NCBI GenBank assembly: GCA_030590405.1
Contig: JAUUYO010000071.1
Location: 1-13,562 of the forward strand
DNA length: 13,562 nucleotides
Source: Kangiellaceae bacterium
GTDB lineage: Bacteria > Pseudomonadota > Gammaproteobacteria > Enterobacterales > Kangiellaceae
Reading direction: 5' to 3'
The translations under genes were made by a program, and so were the position numbers. Positions within the stretch are counted from its first letter, which is position 1. The number at the start of each line of letters is the position of its first letter. The notes below the pieces were generated by a model, which saw nothing but the letters and a program-made list of their open reading frames with translations, was not told where the DNA came from and searched no databases. This document shows, piece by piece, positions 1-6,338 of this stretch.

Positions 1-44
1 ATCAATTATTATTTTGATCTGCCATTACAAACTCGGCTGCCGTG

Positions 45-347
45 TTATTTTAATAATATCCGGTCGAAGTTTTTAGCAATAGTCGCAACGCCGATCCCTT
101 TAACGCTGGCGAGTTCTTCTACCGCTTTAAAATCACCGTGCTTTTCCCGGTATTCAACAATCGCTTTAGCTTTTTTCATGCCAATGCCTTTTAAAGATTT
201 AGCAATTTCCTTTGCACCTGCTTTATTAAGGTTGACGCTGGCCATTTGCTCGATGCCAGGCTTGACTGTAGCCGTTTTAGCCATTAATGATTGAGAAAAA
301 CTGAGTGTAAATAATAAGGTGATTAGAATTGAAGAAAATAATTTCAT
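45..347 (-). CDS. Secreted helix-hairpin-helix protein, ComEA family
   Basis: This 100-residue protein has an N-terminal signal peptide: Lys2, a hydrophobic core over about residues 4-20, and a likely cleavage after Ala23 (SLMA-KT). The rest is a tandem helix-hairpin-helix domain with two GIG hairpins at residues 54-56 and 84-86. The VNLNKAGAKEIA start of the domain is typical of ComEA. Related proteins bind double-stranded DNA without sequence specificity, and in competent bacteria periplasmic ComEA pulls in transforming DNA. This is the short single-domain form common in gammaproteobacteria, so a role in DNA uptake is family knowledge, not shown here. The ATG start is supported by an AAGGAG ribosome-binding site about 7 bases upstream. 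It lies downstream of pyrF after a 157-base spacer, so it may have its own promoter. Confidence 0.88.
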   Translation of the reverse strand: MKLFSSILITLLFTLSFSQSLMAKTATVKPGIEQMASVNLNKAGAKEIAKSLKGIGMKKAKAIVEYREKHGDFKAVEELASVKGIGVATIAKNFDRILLK

Positions 348-504
348 GATATTGCTCCTTGTCGTGTGGATCCAGATTAATTAATTAACTCATTAATCTA
401 AAATGTTCCTTGATCCCCAATGGATCATTGCTTGTTGATCGTCATTTGTCGATCGTTGTTTGCCAACTGGCAAAACGAATCATAATCAATTGCAGCCAAT
501 CTGC
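348..504 (-). other. pyrF-comEA spacer with four dyads and a GATC cluster
   Basis: No gene is visible here. The spacer holds four inverted repeats in a row: AGATTAAT/ATTAATCT (374-381 and 392-399), TGATCC/GGATCA (411-416 and 422-427), GATCG/CGATC (437-441 and 450-454) and TTTGCC/GGCAAA (459-464 and 469-474, loop AACT). None is followed by a clear T-run on the minus strand, so a standard intrinsic terminator for pyrF is not evident. Five GATC tetramers start at 369, 412, 423, 437 and 451. The comEA promoter should lie here. The best match is TTGGGG, then 17 bases, then ATTAAT, which is weak. Confidence 0.5.
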
Positions 505-1233
505 CTAGCGGAAGGCAAGACTTTCAGAGATCTCGCACAAACTTTTAAGAGGATCAGCCGATTGAGTGATTGGTCGACCTATCACCAGATAGGTTGAACC
601 TGCTTCGATGGCTTGTTTTGGCGTCATAATTCTGGATTGATCACCCTTGTCACTACCAGCCGGCCTGATCCCTGGCGTGACTAAACAAAAGTCTTTACCC
701 AGGTGTTCGGATAACCTTTCAGCTTCCAGCGCAGAGCAAACCACCCCATCTAAGCCTGATTGCTTAGCTAGTATCGCCAAATGGAGAACTTGATCATCAA
801 TGCTGCGAGTAAATCCGATATTTTCAAACTGCTGCGCATTCATACTGGTTAATATTGTCACTGCAGTTAACAATGGCCTGTTCTTACCGAAGGTTTGCAA
901 GGATTTCATCGCTGCTTTCATCATTTCTTCGCCACCAGCAGCATGTACATTGACCATCCAGACCCCTAATTTGGCTGCTGCGGCGCAAGCTTTGGCCACG
1001 GTATTTGGAATATCATGAAATTTTAAGTCTAAAAACACCTCAAAACCGAGTTCAATTAACTGGCGAACCCATTGAGGCCCAAATAAGGTAAACATCTCTT
1101 TGCCGACCTTTAAACGGCATAATTTTGGATCAAGCTGGTTCACTAGCTTTAGCGCCTGGTCTAAATTATCAAAATCTAAAGCTACGATTATTTTTGAATC
1201 GATTCGATCGGTTTCTTTTGCTGATTGACTCAA
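505..1233 (-). CDS. pyrF: Orotidine 5'-phosphate decarboxylase
   Basis: PyrF catalyses the last step of de novo UMP synthesis, decarboxylating orotidine 5'-phosphate in the cytoplasm. The 242-residue product matches the usual length of about 245. It carries the catalytic DLKFHDIPNT motif at residues 69-78 (Asp69, Lys71, Asp74), an N-terminal VALD with Asp20, the TPGIRPAGSDKGDQ phosphate-binding loop at 186-199 and VIGRPIT at 217-223. The start is TTG at 1233-1231, with AGAGGA 8 bases upstream. An ATG at 1240 is out of frame and no in-frame ATG precedes the conserved core, so TTG is the best choice. The gene follows lapB after 42 bases and is probably cotranscribed with lapA-lapB, an arrangement common in gammaproteobacteria. 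Confidence 0.97.
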   Translation of the reverse strand: MSQSAKETDRIDSKIIVALDFDNLDQALKLVNQLDPKLCRLKVGKEMFTLFGPQWVRQLIELGFEVFLDLKFHDIPNTVAKACAAAAKLGVWMVNVHAAGGEEMMKAAMKSLQTFGKNRPLLTAVTILTSMNAQQFENIGFTRSIDDQVLHLAILAKQSGLDGVVCSALEAERLSEHLGKDFCLVTPGIRPAGSDKGDQSRIMTPKQAIEAGSTYLVIGRPITQSADPLKSLCEISESLAFR

Positions 1234-1275
1234 CGGGCATATCCTCTAAGTATAAATTTCATTTTCTTTAAGCAA

Positions 1276-2451
1276 CTACTCGCCTTCAATTCCTTGAATA
1301 GGTTTTACTCCACCCCAACATTTGCAGCTAGGACATTGCCAGAACAGCGTTTTTGAATCGAAACCGCAATGTTCACAATGATATATCGGTTTGTTTTTCA
1401 GCAGTTTAGAAACAATATCATGCAACATTTCTAAACTGGGTTTGGCATGTTCGCTAGCATGTTCAATGTGCAATTCAATCAGTCTCAGCAATCCTTTTAA
1501 CGAAGGATGCTGGTTCATCTGACTGGCAATAAAGGTCCCTGCGGCTTTATCACCCTGCTGCGATTGTAAAATCTCAGCATAGGCCAATATGGTAGAAATA
1601 CCCCCTCCATTGCTTAGCGCTTCGCTAAGAAAGTTTAATAAGCCCTTTTTATCATTGAGCTGAATGTAGCAATTTGTCAGAGTATCCATCGCCTCAGGTA
1701 AAAAAGCGATATCTTGTTTAGTAAGATCTTTATAACATTTTAAGGCCTGTTTATATCGCCCTTTGGAATAGTGTACTTCAGCACTAATCAGAGTCGCTCT
1801 GACGCACTGTGGATCGACCTGAAACGCTTTTTTCATGTAACCTGACGCGTCTCGATAAGATTGCTTTTGCAACGCTTCTTCCGCTAATTCACAGTAGAAA
1901 TGGGAGATTTCATTTTGAGTGTTTTCACTCATCGGATATTGCAATTTAGCCGCCGTCGCTATTGCCTTTTCCCAGTCTTTTGTTTGTTGATAGATAACTA
2001 ATAATTGCGACAAACTGGCATTTTTATGGATAAAATCGCCGCTCAGTTCTTTAAAAATATTCTCGGCGCGATCGAGCAACCCGGCTCCCATATAATCGTA
2101 ACCAAGTTCAAGTAAAGCCAGCTTTCGATCTTCTGAAGTAAGAGAAGGTCTGGCGATCAAGTTTTGATGGATGCGGATAGCTCGATTGACCTCACCTCTT
2201 TTTCTGAACAGATTGCCGAGAGCTAAATGAGTTTCCACGGTTTCCGAATCGACTTCGAGCATGCTGACAAAAGTATCAATCGCTTTATCTGACTCTTCAT
2301 TAAGCAGGTAATTCAAGCCGGTAAAATAGGTTTTAGACAAACCGTGTTGTCGCCCAGAAGATTTGCCGACTTCCCGCTTTTTGCCATTGCGAAAACCGAA
2401 GTACCAAGCGATCGGCAGTAGCAATATAAATATGAAAATAAGTTCATTCAT
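1276..2451 (-). CDS. lapB: LPS assembly protein LapB (YciM), TPR protein with rubredoxin-like domain
   Basis: LapB is an inner-membrane adaptor. In E. coli it presents LpxC to the protease FtsH and so limits LPS synthesis. From the ATG at 2451 the protein is 391 residues, close to the E. coli length of 389. An N-terminal membrane anchor (about residues 3-18) is followed by a cytoplasmic array of TPR repeats, with the conserved TVETHLALGNLFRKRGEVNRA block. The C-terminal rubredoxin-like metal site is formed by two CxxC pairs (about Cys359/362 and Cys373/376). An in-frame TTG at 2478 would add nine Ser/Gly/Asn residues before the anchor. The ATG was preferred because MNELIFIF aligns with the E. 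coli N-terminus, but neither start has a good ribosome-binding site. It sits 47 bases downstream of lapA, its functional partner. Confidence 0.95.
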   Translation of the reverse strand: MNELIFIFILLLPIAWYFGFRNGKKREVGKSSGRQHGLSKTYFTGLNYLLNEESDKAIDTFVSMLEVDSETVETHLALGNLFRKRGEVNRAIRIHQNLIARPSLTSEDRKLALLELGYDYMGAGLLDRAENIFKELSGDFIHKNASLSQLLVIYQQTKDWEKAIATAAKLQYPMSENTQNEISHFYCELAEEALQKQSYRDASGYMKKAFQVDPQCVRATLISAEVHYSKGRYKQALKCYKDLTKQDIAFLPEAMDTLTNCYIQLNDKKGLLNFLSEALSNGGGISTILAYAEILQSQQGDKAAGTFIASQMNQHPSLKGLLRLIELHIEHASEHAKPSLEMLHDIVSKLLKNKPIYHCEHCGFDSKTLFWQCPSCKCWGGVKPIQGIEGE

Positions 2452-2498
2452 ACCGTTTGAGCCGTTGCCTGATGCCAAGATAAATAAGTCATAAGGCT

Positions 2499-2792
2499 CT
2501 AGTATTCATCCTTGATCGGTAACGCTCTTAAGTTCTTAATTTCTTTTTGATGGACAGCTAAACGACGGTTGGCATTAGCCAGTTTTACCTTTGTGGTCAG
2601 CCAATTACCCAATATTGATACCACCCCTAAAACAAAGCCCAACACCAACACAAAGATCAGTACCCAGTTCATCTGCCACTCAACCGATCCACCAAAATAT
2701 TTTATCTCAACCATGGCGTCGTTTTGCGCAAAAAATAACGCCGATATCGTTACTACAATCACAACTAGTAAAATCAATAAAGTATTCTTCAA
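2499..2792 (-). CDS. lapA: LPS assembly protein LapA (YciS, DUF1049)
   Basis: LapA is a small inner-membrane protein that works with LapB in controlling LPS production. The 97-residue sequence has two predicted membrane segments, at about residues 3-22 and 43-65, separated by a short loop with the family's FFAQND motif. A basic cytoplasmic tail follows (about 66-97), with NRRLAVHQKEIKNLR likely forming a short helix. The start is TTG at 2792-2790, with AGGT 8 bases upstream. The next in-frame ATG is at residue 27, inside the first loop, and would delete the first membrane segment, so TTG is strongly preferred. lapB follows closely. An intrinsic terminator separates lapA from ihfB upstream, so a lapA promoter should lie between 2793 and 2990. 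I see no convincing -35/-10 pair there. Confidence 0.92.
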   Translation of the reverse strand: MKNTLLILLVVIVVTISALFFAQNDAMVEIKYFGGSVEWQMNWVLIFVLVLGFVLGVVSILGNWLTTKVKLANANRRLAVHQKEIKNLRALPIKDEY

Positions 2793-2991
2793 CTGTTTGT
2801 ACCTATAATTGGACCAATCAATATTAAATCAACAATAAACCTGGTAGATTTCACCTATCCGCTGGTCAGAATGATACTCCAAAAAGTGCCTAATTAACCA
2901 TGAAAAATACGAAAGTCGCAAAAAACAGTGATGACTTATGAAAGCTCAACAGGCTCTAGACTAATTTCAATAAATTGATTATTTCAGCGCC

Positions 2992-3021
2992 AAAAAAAAA
3001 GCACATCCAAAGATATGCTTT
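2992..3021 (-). terminator. Intrinsic terminator downstream of ihfB
   Basis: On the minus strand a 10-bp stem (AAAGCATATC paired with GATGTGCTTT, one G-U pair) closes on a TTTG loop and runs directly into nine T residues (2992-3000). It begins 20 bases after the ihfB stop. This is a textbook rho-independent terminator and sets the end of the ihfB transcript. Confidence 0.9.
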
Positions 3022-3041
3022 TCAATCGTTCCGTTTGTCCA

Positions 3042-3335
3042 TCAGGTATCCTGAAGGCTTTCGTTAACACGATCTCTTAATTCTTTTCCCGGCTTAAAAT
3101 GAGGGACGTATTTACCTTCGAGATTTACCGACTGGCCTGTTTTAGGGTTTCGTCCAACACGAGGCGCACGGTAGTGCAAAGAGAAGCTACCAAAGCCTCT
3201 AATTTCAATTCTCTCGCCTTGCGCCAAAGATTGAGCCATATGTTCTAATAAATTTTTAACAACCAGCTCAACATCCTTTAAGGACAATTGAGTTTGTCTT
3301 GCGGCCAACCTTTCTATTAACTCAGACTTTGTCAT
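3042..3335 (-). CDS. ihfB: Integration host factor beta subunit
   Basis: IhfB forms a heterodimer with IhfA that binds specific DNA sites and bends them sharply. It acts in nucleoid structure, transcription, replication and recombination. The 97-residue protein begins MTKSELIERLA and carries the HU/IHF beta-arm signature RGFGSFSLHYRAPRVGRNPKTG-like region at 46-67, including the DNA-intercalating proline in GRNPKTG (about Pro64). The C-terminal FKPGKELRDRVN helix matches IHF-beta and separates it from HU. The ATG at 3335 is supported by a strong AAGGAAAG site 5 bases upstream. The gene follows rpsA, as in E. coli, but a terminator-like hairpin lies between them, so ihfB may also be transcribed from its own promoter within 3336-3409. 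Confidence 0.97.
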   Translation of the reverse strand: MTKSELIERLAARQTQLSLKDVELVVKNLLEHMAQSLAQGERIEIRGFGSFSLHYRAPRVGRNPKTGQSVNLEGKYVPHFKPGKELRDRVNESLQDT

Positions 3336-3409
3336 TCAGTCTTTCCTTCATTTATATTCGAAGCAAATGATCCATACTTTGTACTTTAGTCAATTTGAAG
3401 ACTAAATGC

Positions 3410-3451
3410 AAAAAAAAAATGTCCAAAATCAATAGATTATGGACATTTTTT
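3410..3451 (-). terminator. Terminator-like hairpin between rpsA and ihfB
   Basis: A 10-bp perfect stem (AAAATGTCCA at 3440-3449 read on the minus strand, paired with TGGACATTTT at 3416-3425) is followed by ten T residues on the minus strand. A further 4-bp inner stem (AATC/GATT) closes on a TATT loop. The element starts about 43 bases after the rpsA stop. The plus strand also ends in T residues, so it could work in both directions. It probably ends most rpsA transcripts and lets some read through into ihfB. Confidence 0.85.
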
Positions 3452-3493
3452 AAATTTGACCCGATAAATCAAGCGCAAGTTAACTCGCTTAGT

Positions 3494-5167
3494 TTATTCC
3501 TGGTCTAACTGCTCTTTTAATAAGTCGCCTAGTGTAGCTGGTGCATTTGAATCACCGTCTTTGCTAAACTCTGCAACAGCGTCAGCTTCTTCTTGCTTGT
3601 ACTTTGCTTTAATTGATAAAGTAATACCGCGATTCTTTTTATCAACAGCCGTGAATTTAGCTTCAATCGTGTCGCCTTCTTTATAATGCTTAGACGCATC
3701 TTCAACACGTTCTTCACTAATTTCAGCTGCTCTCAAGTACCCTTCGATGTTTTCACCAAGAGAAACTTTAACGCCTTTTGCATCAGCACTGATTACCGTA
3801 CCAGTCACAATAGTTCCTTTTGCATTATCTGCAATAAACTGAGCAAATGGGTCAGAATCAACCTGCTTGATACCTAAAGAAATTCTTTCTCTTTCAGCAT
3901 CAACCGAAAGGACAACCGCTTCAACTTCATCGCCTTTGTTAAATTCACGAACCGCTTCTTCGCCAGTCAATGACCAGGAAATATCAGATAAGTGAACTAA
4001 ACCATCAATGCCGCCCTCCAGGCCGATAAAGATACCAAAATCAGTGATCGATTTGATGTTACCAGTGACTTTATCGTTCTTGTTGAATTTGCTGGCAAAC
4101 TCACCCCAAGGATTAGCAATACATTGCTTAAGACCAAGAGAAATACGACGACGCTCTTCATCAATATCAAGCACCATCACTTCAACTTCATCACCTAAGT
4201 TAACCACTTTACTTGGGTGGATGTTTTTATTGGTCCAATCCATTTCAGAAACGTGTACTAAACCTTCCACGCCTTCTTCAATTTCTACGAAACAACCGTA
4301 GTCAGTTAGGTTAGTTACACGACCAAATAAACGCGCACCTTCTGGATAACGACGATTTAAATCAGCCCATGGATCTTCACCTAATTGCTTCATTCCTAGT
4401 GATACACGTGAACGTTCACGATCGTATTTAAGAACTTTAACGTCGATTTCGTCGCCAACCTGAACCACTTCAGAAGGATGCTTAACACGCTTCCAGGCCA
4501 TATCAGTGATATGCAACAGGCCGTCAACGCCACCTAAATCAACAAACGCACCGTAGTCAGTCAGGTTCTTAACGATACCTTTAGCGACAGCACCTTCTTC
4601 TAGCTTTTCTAATAACTCTTCTCTTTCAGCTGAATTTTCAGCTTCAATTACGCTACGACGAGAAACAACCACGTTGTTACGTTTTTGGTCGAGTTTGATA
4701 ACCTTAAATTCCAGGTCTTTACCTTCAAGATGAGCTGTGTCACGAACTGGACGTACGTCGACTAATGAACCCGGGAGGAATGCGCGAACATCCTTAATCT
4801 CAACCGTAAATCCACCTTTAACCTTGCCAGTGATAACACCGATAACTGTTTCGCTCGCTTCACAAGCTTTTTCAAGCTCAATCCAGGTTGCAAAACGTTT
4901 AGCTTTTTCACGTGAAAGTTGAGTATTACCGTATCCATCTTCGATGGCTTCTAAAGAAACATCAACTGAATCACCGATTTCAACTTCTACCTCACCTTTC
5001 TCATTAAGGAACTGATTCAGAGGGATAACACCTTCTGATTTTAGTCCAGCATTAACAGTGACTGTTTCACTATCAATCGCGACTACCGTACCAGAAACAA
5101 TCGCTCCTGGACGTATTTCGGTTTCTTTAATGCTCTGTTCAAATAACTCTGCGAAACTTTCGCTCAT
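3494..5167 (-). CDS. rpsA: 30S ribosomal protein S1
   Basis: S1 is the large RNA-binding protein of the small ribosomal subunit. It captures and unfolds mRNA leaders, and in E. coli it represses its own mRNA. The 557-residue product has the six S1 repeats expected for a proteobacterial protein, at about residues 21-87, 107-173, 191-260, 277-347, 364-434 and 451-520. The repeats at 191 and 277 show the classic NLTDYGAFVDLGGVDGLLH-like pattern. The first two, more diverged repeats correspond to the ribosome-docking part. The start is ATG at 5167-5165. It has no clear Shine-Dalgarno sequence: only TAAG adjoins the ATG, and an AGGT lies 10 bases upstream. E. coli rpsA also lacks a canonical site. 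The 240-base leader is structured. Confidence 0.98.
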   Translation of the reverse strand: MSESFAELFEQSIKETEIRPGAIVSGTVVAIDSETVTVNAGLKSEGVIPLNQFLNEKGEVEVEIGDSVDVSLEAIEDGYGNTQLSREKAKRFATWIELEKACEASETVIGVITGKVKGGFTVEIKDVRAFLPGSLVDVRPVRDTAHLEGKDLEFKVIKLDQKRNNVVVSRRSVIEAENSAEREELLEKLEEGAVAKGIVKNLTDYGAFVDLGGVDGLLHITDMAWKRVKHPSEVVQVGDEIDVKVLKYDRERSRVSLGMKQLGEDPWADLNRRYPEGARLFGRVTNLTDYGCFVEIEEGVEGLVHVSEMDWTNKNIHPSKVVNLGDEVEVMVLDIDEERRRISLGLKQCIANPWGEFASKFNKNDKVTGNIKSITDFGIFIGLEGGIDGLVHLSDISWSLTGEEAVREFNKGDEVEAVVLSVDAERERISLGIKQVDSDPFAQFIADNAKGTIVTGTVISADAKGVKVSLGENIEGYLRAAEISEERVEDASKHYKEGDTIEAKFTAVDKKNRGITLSIKAKYKQEEADAVAEFSKDGDSNAPATLGDLLKEQLDQE

Positions 5168-5280
5168 CTTAAATTACCTAGTTGACATTACATCCATTAA
5201 GGCTTGATTGCCCAAATTTGTTAATATCGGGTTACAAACACCAAAATAACAATCCCGTTAATTCGGAAATTTTAATAAAA

Positions 5281-5302
5281 GCCAATTAATCCATTAATCA
5301 GC
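5281..5302 (-). promoter_or_regulatory. rpsA leader hairpin with TGGA loop
   Basis: Read on the minus strand, a 9-bp stem (GCTGATTAA paired with TTAATTGGC, including two G-U pairs) closes on the tetraloop TGGA, 114 bases before the rpsA ATG. The same nine bases TTAATGGAT recur at 5192-5200, about 25 bases before the ATG. Hairpins exposing GGA in their loops drive translation and S1 autoregulation of the SD-less rpsA leader in E. coli, so this is a plausible equivalent. The pairing is seen; the function is inferred. Confidence 0.5.
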
Positions 5303-5335
5303 AAAAAAATAATATTTGAGAATTTCTAACATTAA

Positions 5336-5394
5336 GGCTGAAATCCAGTTTTTTTAAGGTCAATGAAGACCTTGCGAAATCGACTGGATTAGCC
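5336..5394 (-). other. Nested stem-loop in the cmk-rpsA spacer
   Basis: Fifteen bases after the cmk stop the minus strand forms a large nested structure. The outer stem pairs GGCT (5391-5394) with AGCC (5336-5339), and AATCCAGT (5383-5390) with ACTGGATT (5342-5349), with a 2-base bulge. The inner hairpin pairs AAGGTC (5368-5373) with GACCTT (5356-5361) around a 6-base loop. No T-run follows, so it is not a normal intrinsic terminator. It may be an RNA processing site or part of the rpsA regulatory leader. Confidence 0.55.
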
Positions 5395-5408
5395 TGCTTA
5401 GGCGAGCA

Positions 5409-6143
5409 CTATTCCAGGAGAATTTCCGGTAGCTTTTCACTTGTAAAATCAATTACTTGAGCAAGAACCTGATCAATCGTTAAGTCTGAACTATCAACAA
5501 CAAAAGCGTCAACTGCAGGAATCAATGGAGCCACAGAACGCGTTCTATCACGCTCATCGCGTGCCTGGATGCTCTCTAAAAGCGCGCGCATATTAGCACC
5601 AACGCCTTTATTTATCAACTGTTGATAGCGTCTTTTTGCTCGACATTCGGCGCTAGCAGTTAAGAAAATTTTAACTGGCGCATCACAAAATACCACCGTG
5701 CCCATGTCTCGACCATCAGCTACCAGCCCCGGAGCTTGATCAAAATCTCTTTGTCGAGCTAATAATGCGTCTCTTACTGATGGAATAGCAGCTACTTTTG
5801 AGGCCGATTGACCAGCTTCATCGGTACGGATTTGTTTGGCCAGATTGACCCCTTTAAGAAAAGGTTCTACTTCGCCAGAATCTGGATTTAATTGAAATTC
5901 AACATCCAAGTGGCGAGCCAGTTCGGTAATAGTCTCGGTGATAGTATCGGTGATGGTATTTTTTGAGGTTTCGCTTAAAAAATCAACCGACAGATCGATG
6001 CCGGCTTGCTCAGTTGCAACCCCCAATATTCGATAAAGCGCGCCGCTATCGAGAATATGCCAACCCAGTTTATCTGCAACTAACTGAGTCAGCGTGCCTT
6101 TTCCTGCGCCAGATGGGCCATCGATGGTGATAATTTTTTTCAT
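5409..6143 (-). CDS. cmk: Cytidylate kinase
   Basis: Cmk transfers phosphate from ATP to CMP or dCMP, recycling pyrimidine nucleotides for nucleic acid and phospholipid synthesis. The 244-residue protein has the P-loop GPSGAGKGT at residues 9-17, the DSGALYR substrate motif at 32-38, the DGRDMGTVVF signature, and arginines of the lid and NMP-binding regions (RDERDRTRSVAPL). It is about 17 residues longer than E. coli Cmk. Much of the excess is an in-frame repeat, TITD-TITE-TITE, at residues 63-74, ahead of the conserved HLDVEF segment. Start choice: the ATG at 6143 gives the canonical MKKIITIDGPSG N-terminus, but no Shine-Dalgarno site precedes it. Instead, three tandem minicistrons lead into it. 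rpsA follows after 241 bases, the usual cmk-rpsA order. Confidence 0.97.
   Translation of the reverse strand: MKKIITIDGPSGAGKGTLTQLVADKLGWHILDSGALYRILGVATEQAGIDLSVDFLSETSKNTITDTITETITELARHLDVEFQLNPDSGEVEPFLKGVNLAKQIRTDEAGQSASKVAAIPSVRDALLARQRDFDQAPGLVADGRDMGTVVFCDAPVKIFLTASAECRAKRRYQQLINKGVGANMRALLESIQARDERDRTRSVAPLIPAVDAFVVDSSDLTIDQVLAQVIDFTSEKLPEILLE
5924..5959 (-). repeat. Three 12-bp tandem repeats inside cmk
   Basis: Three adjacent 12-bp units (5924-5935, 5936-5947, 5948-5959), plus-strand consensus CGGTGATAGTAT, differ at only a few bases. Each encodes four residues, T-I-T-D or T-I-T-E. Because the unit is a multiple of three, gain or loss of a copy keeps the frame. It lies in a segment that E. 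coli Cmk lacks, and probably forms a polar surface loop or helix extension. Confidence 0.85.
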
Positions 6144-6194
6144 AACATAATGGTTTTCATAACATAATGGTTTTCATAACATAATGGTTTTCAT
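6140..6194 (-). repeat. 17-bp tandem repeat forming three overlapping minicistrons upstream of cmk
   Basis: The minus-strand unit CCATTATGTTATGAAAA is repeated three times and leads into the cmk start. Each copy contains an ATG beginning a six-codon frame, M-K-T-I-M-L then TGA. Each frame ends in an ATGA overlap with the next ATG: starts at 6194, 6177 and 6160, then cmk at 6143. The three frames span 6194-6174, 6177-6157 and 6160-6140. The first ATG has a weak AAAGA motif about 8 bases upstream; the later ones, and cmk, have none. This layout is what translational coupling would need. That it works this way is inference; it could also be a chance duplication of the start region. Confidence 0.75.
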
Positions 6195-6338
6195 AAAATT
6201 AGTCTTTAGCTGATTCATTGTGGAAACGTAGAATTAAGCAATTGTTTAGCCGTAACCCAACTTGAAAGAGAGTTGCTGCCAGTGGATTACGAGTTAAAAA
6301 CGCTCTAATTCACCCTACAAAACTGAAACCTGGAACTA

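Noticed and set aside
1..44. GC-rich CGGCTGCCG after the comEA stop as a terminator
   Set aside because: The arms leave too small a loop and no adjacent T-run follows.
1238..1240. ATG just upstream of the pyrF TTG
   Set aside because: It is out of frame with pyrF and does not lead into the conserved protein.
2452..2478. TTG at 2478 as the lapB start
   Set aside because: It adds nine Ser/Gly/Asn residues before the membrane anchor. The ATG at 2451 aligns with the E. coli LapB N-terminus. Both lack a strong ribosome-binding site, so some doubt remains.
5336..5394. Nested stem-loop after cmk as an intrinsic terminator
   Set aside because: No T-run follows on the minus strand, and rpsA lies downstream in the same direction.
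6144..6194. The repeats before cmk as an in-frame N-terminal extension of Cmk
   Set aside because: The ATG at 6194 is in the cmk frame but meets TGA after six codons, and the canonical Cmk N-terminus begins at 6143.
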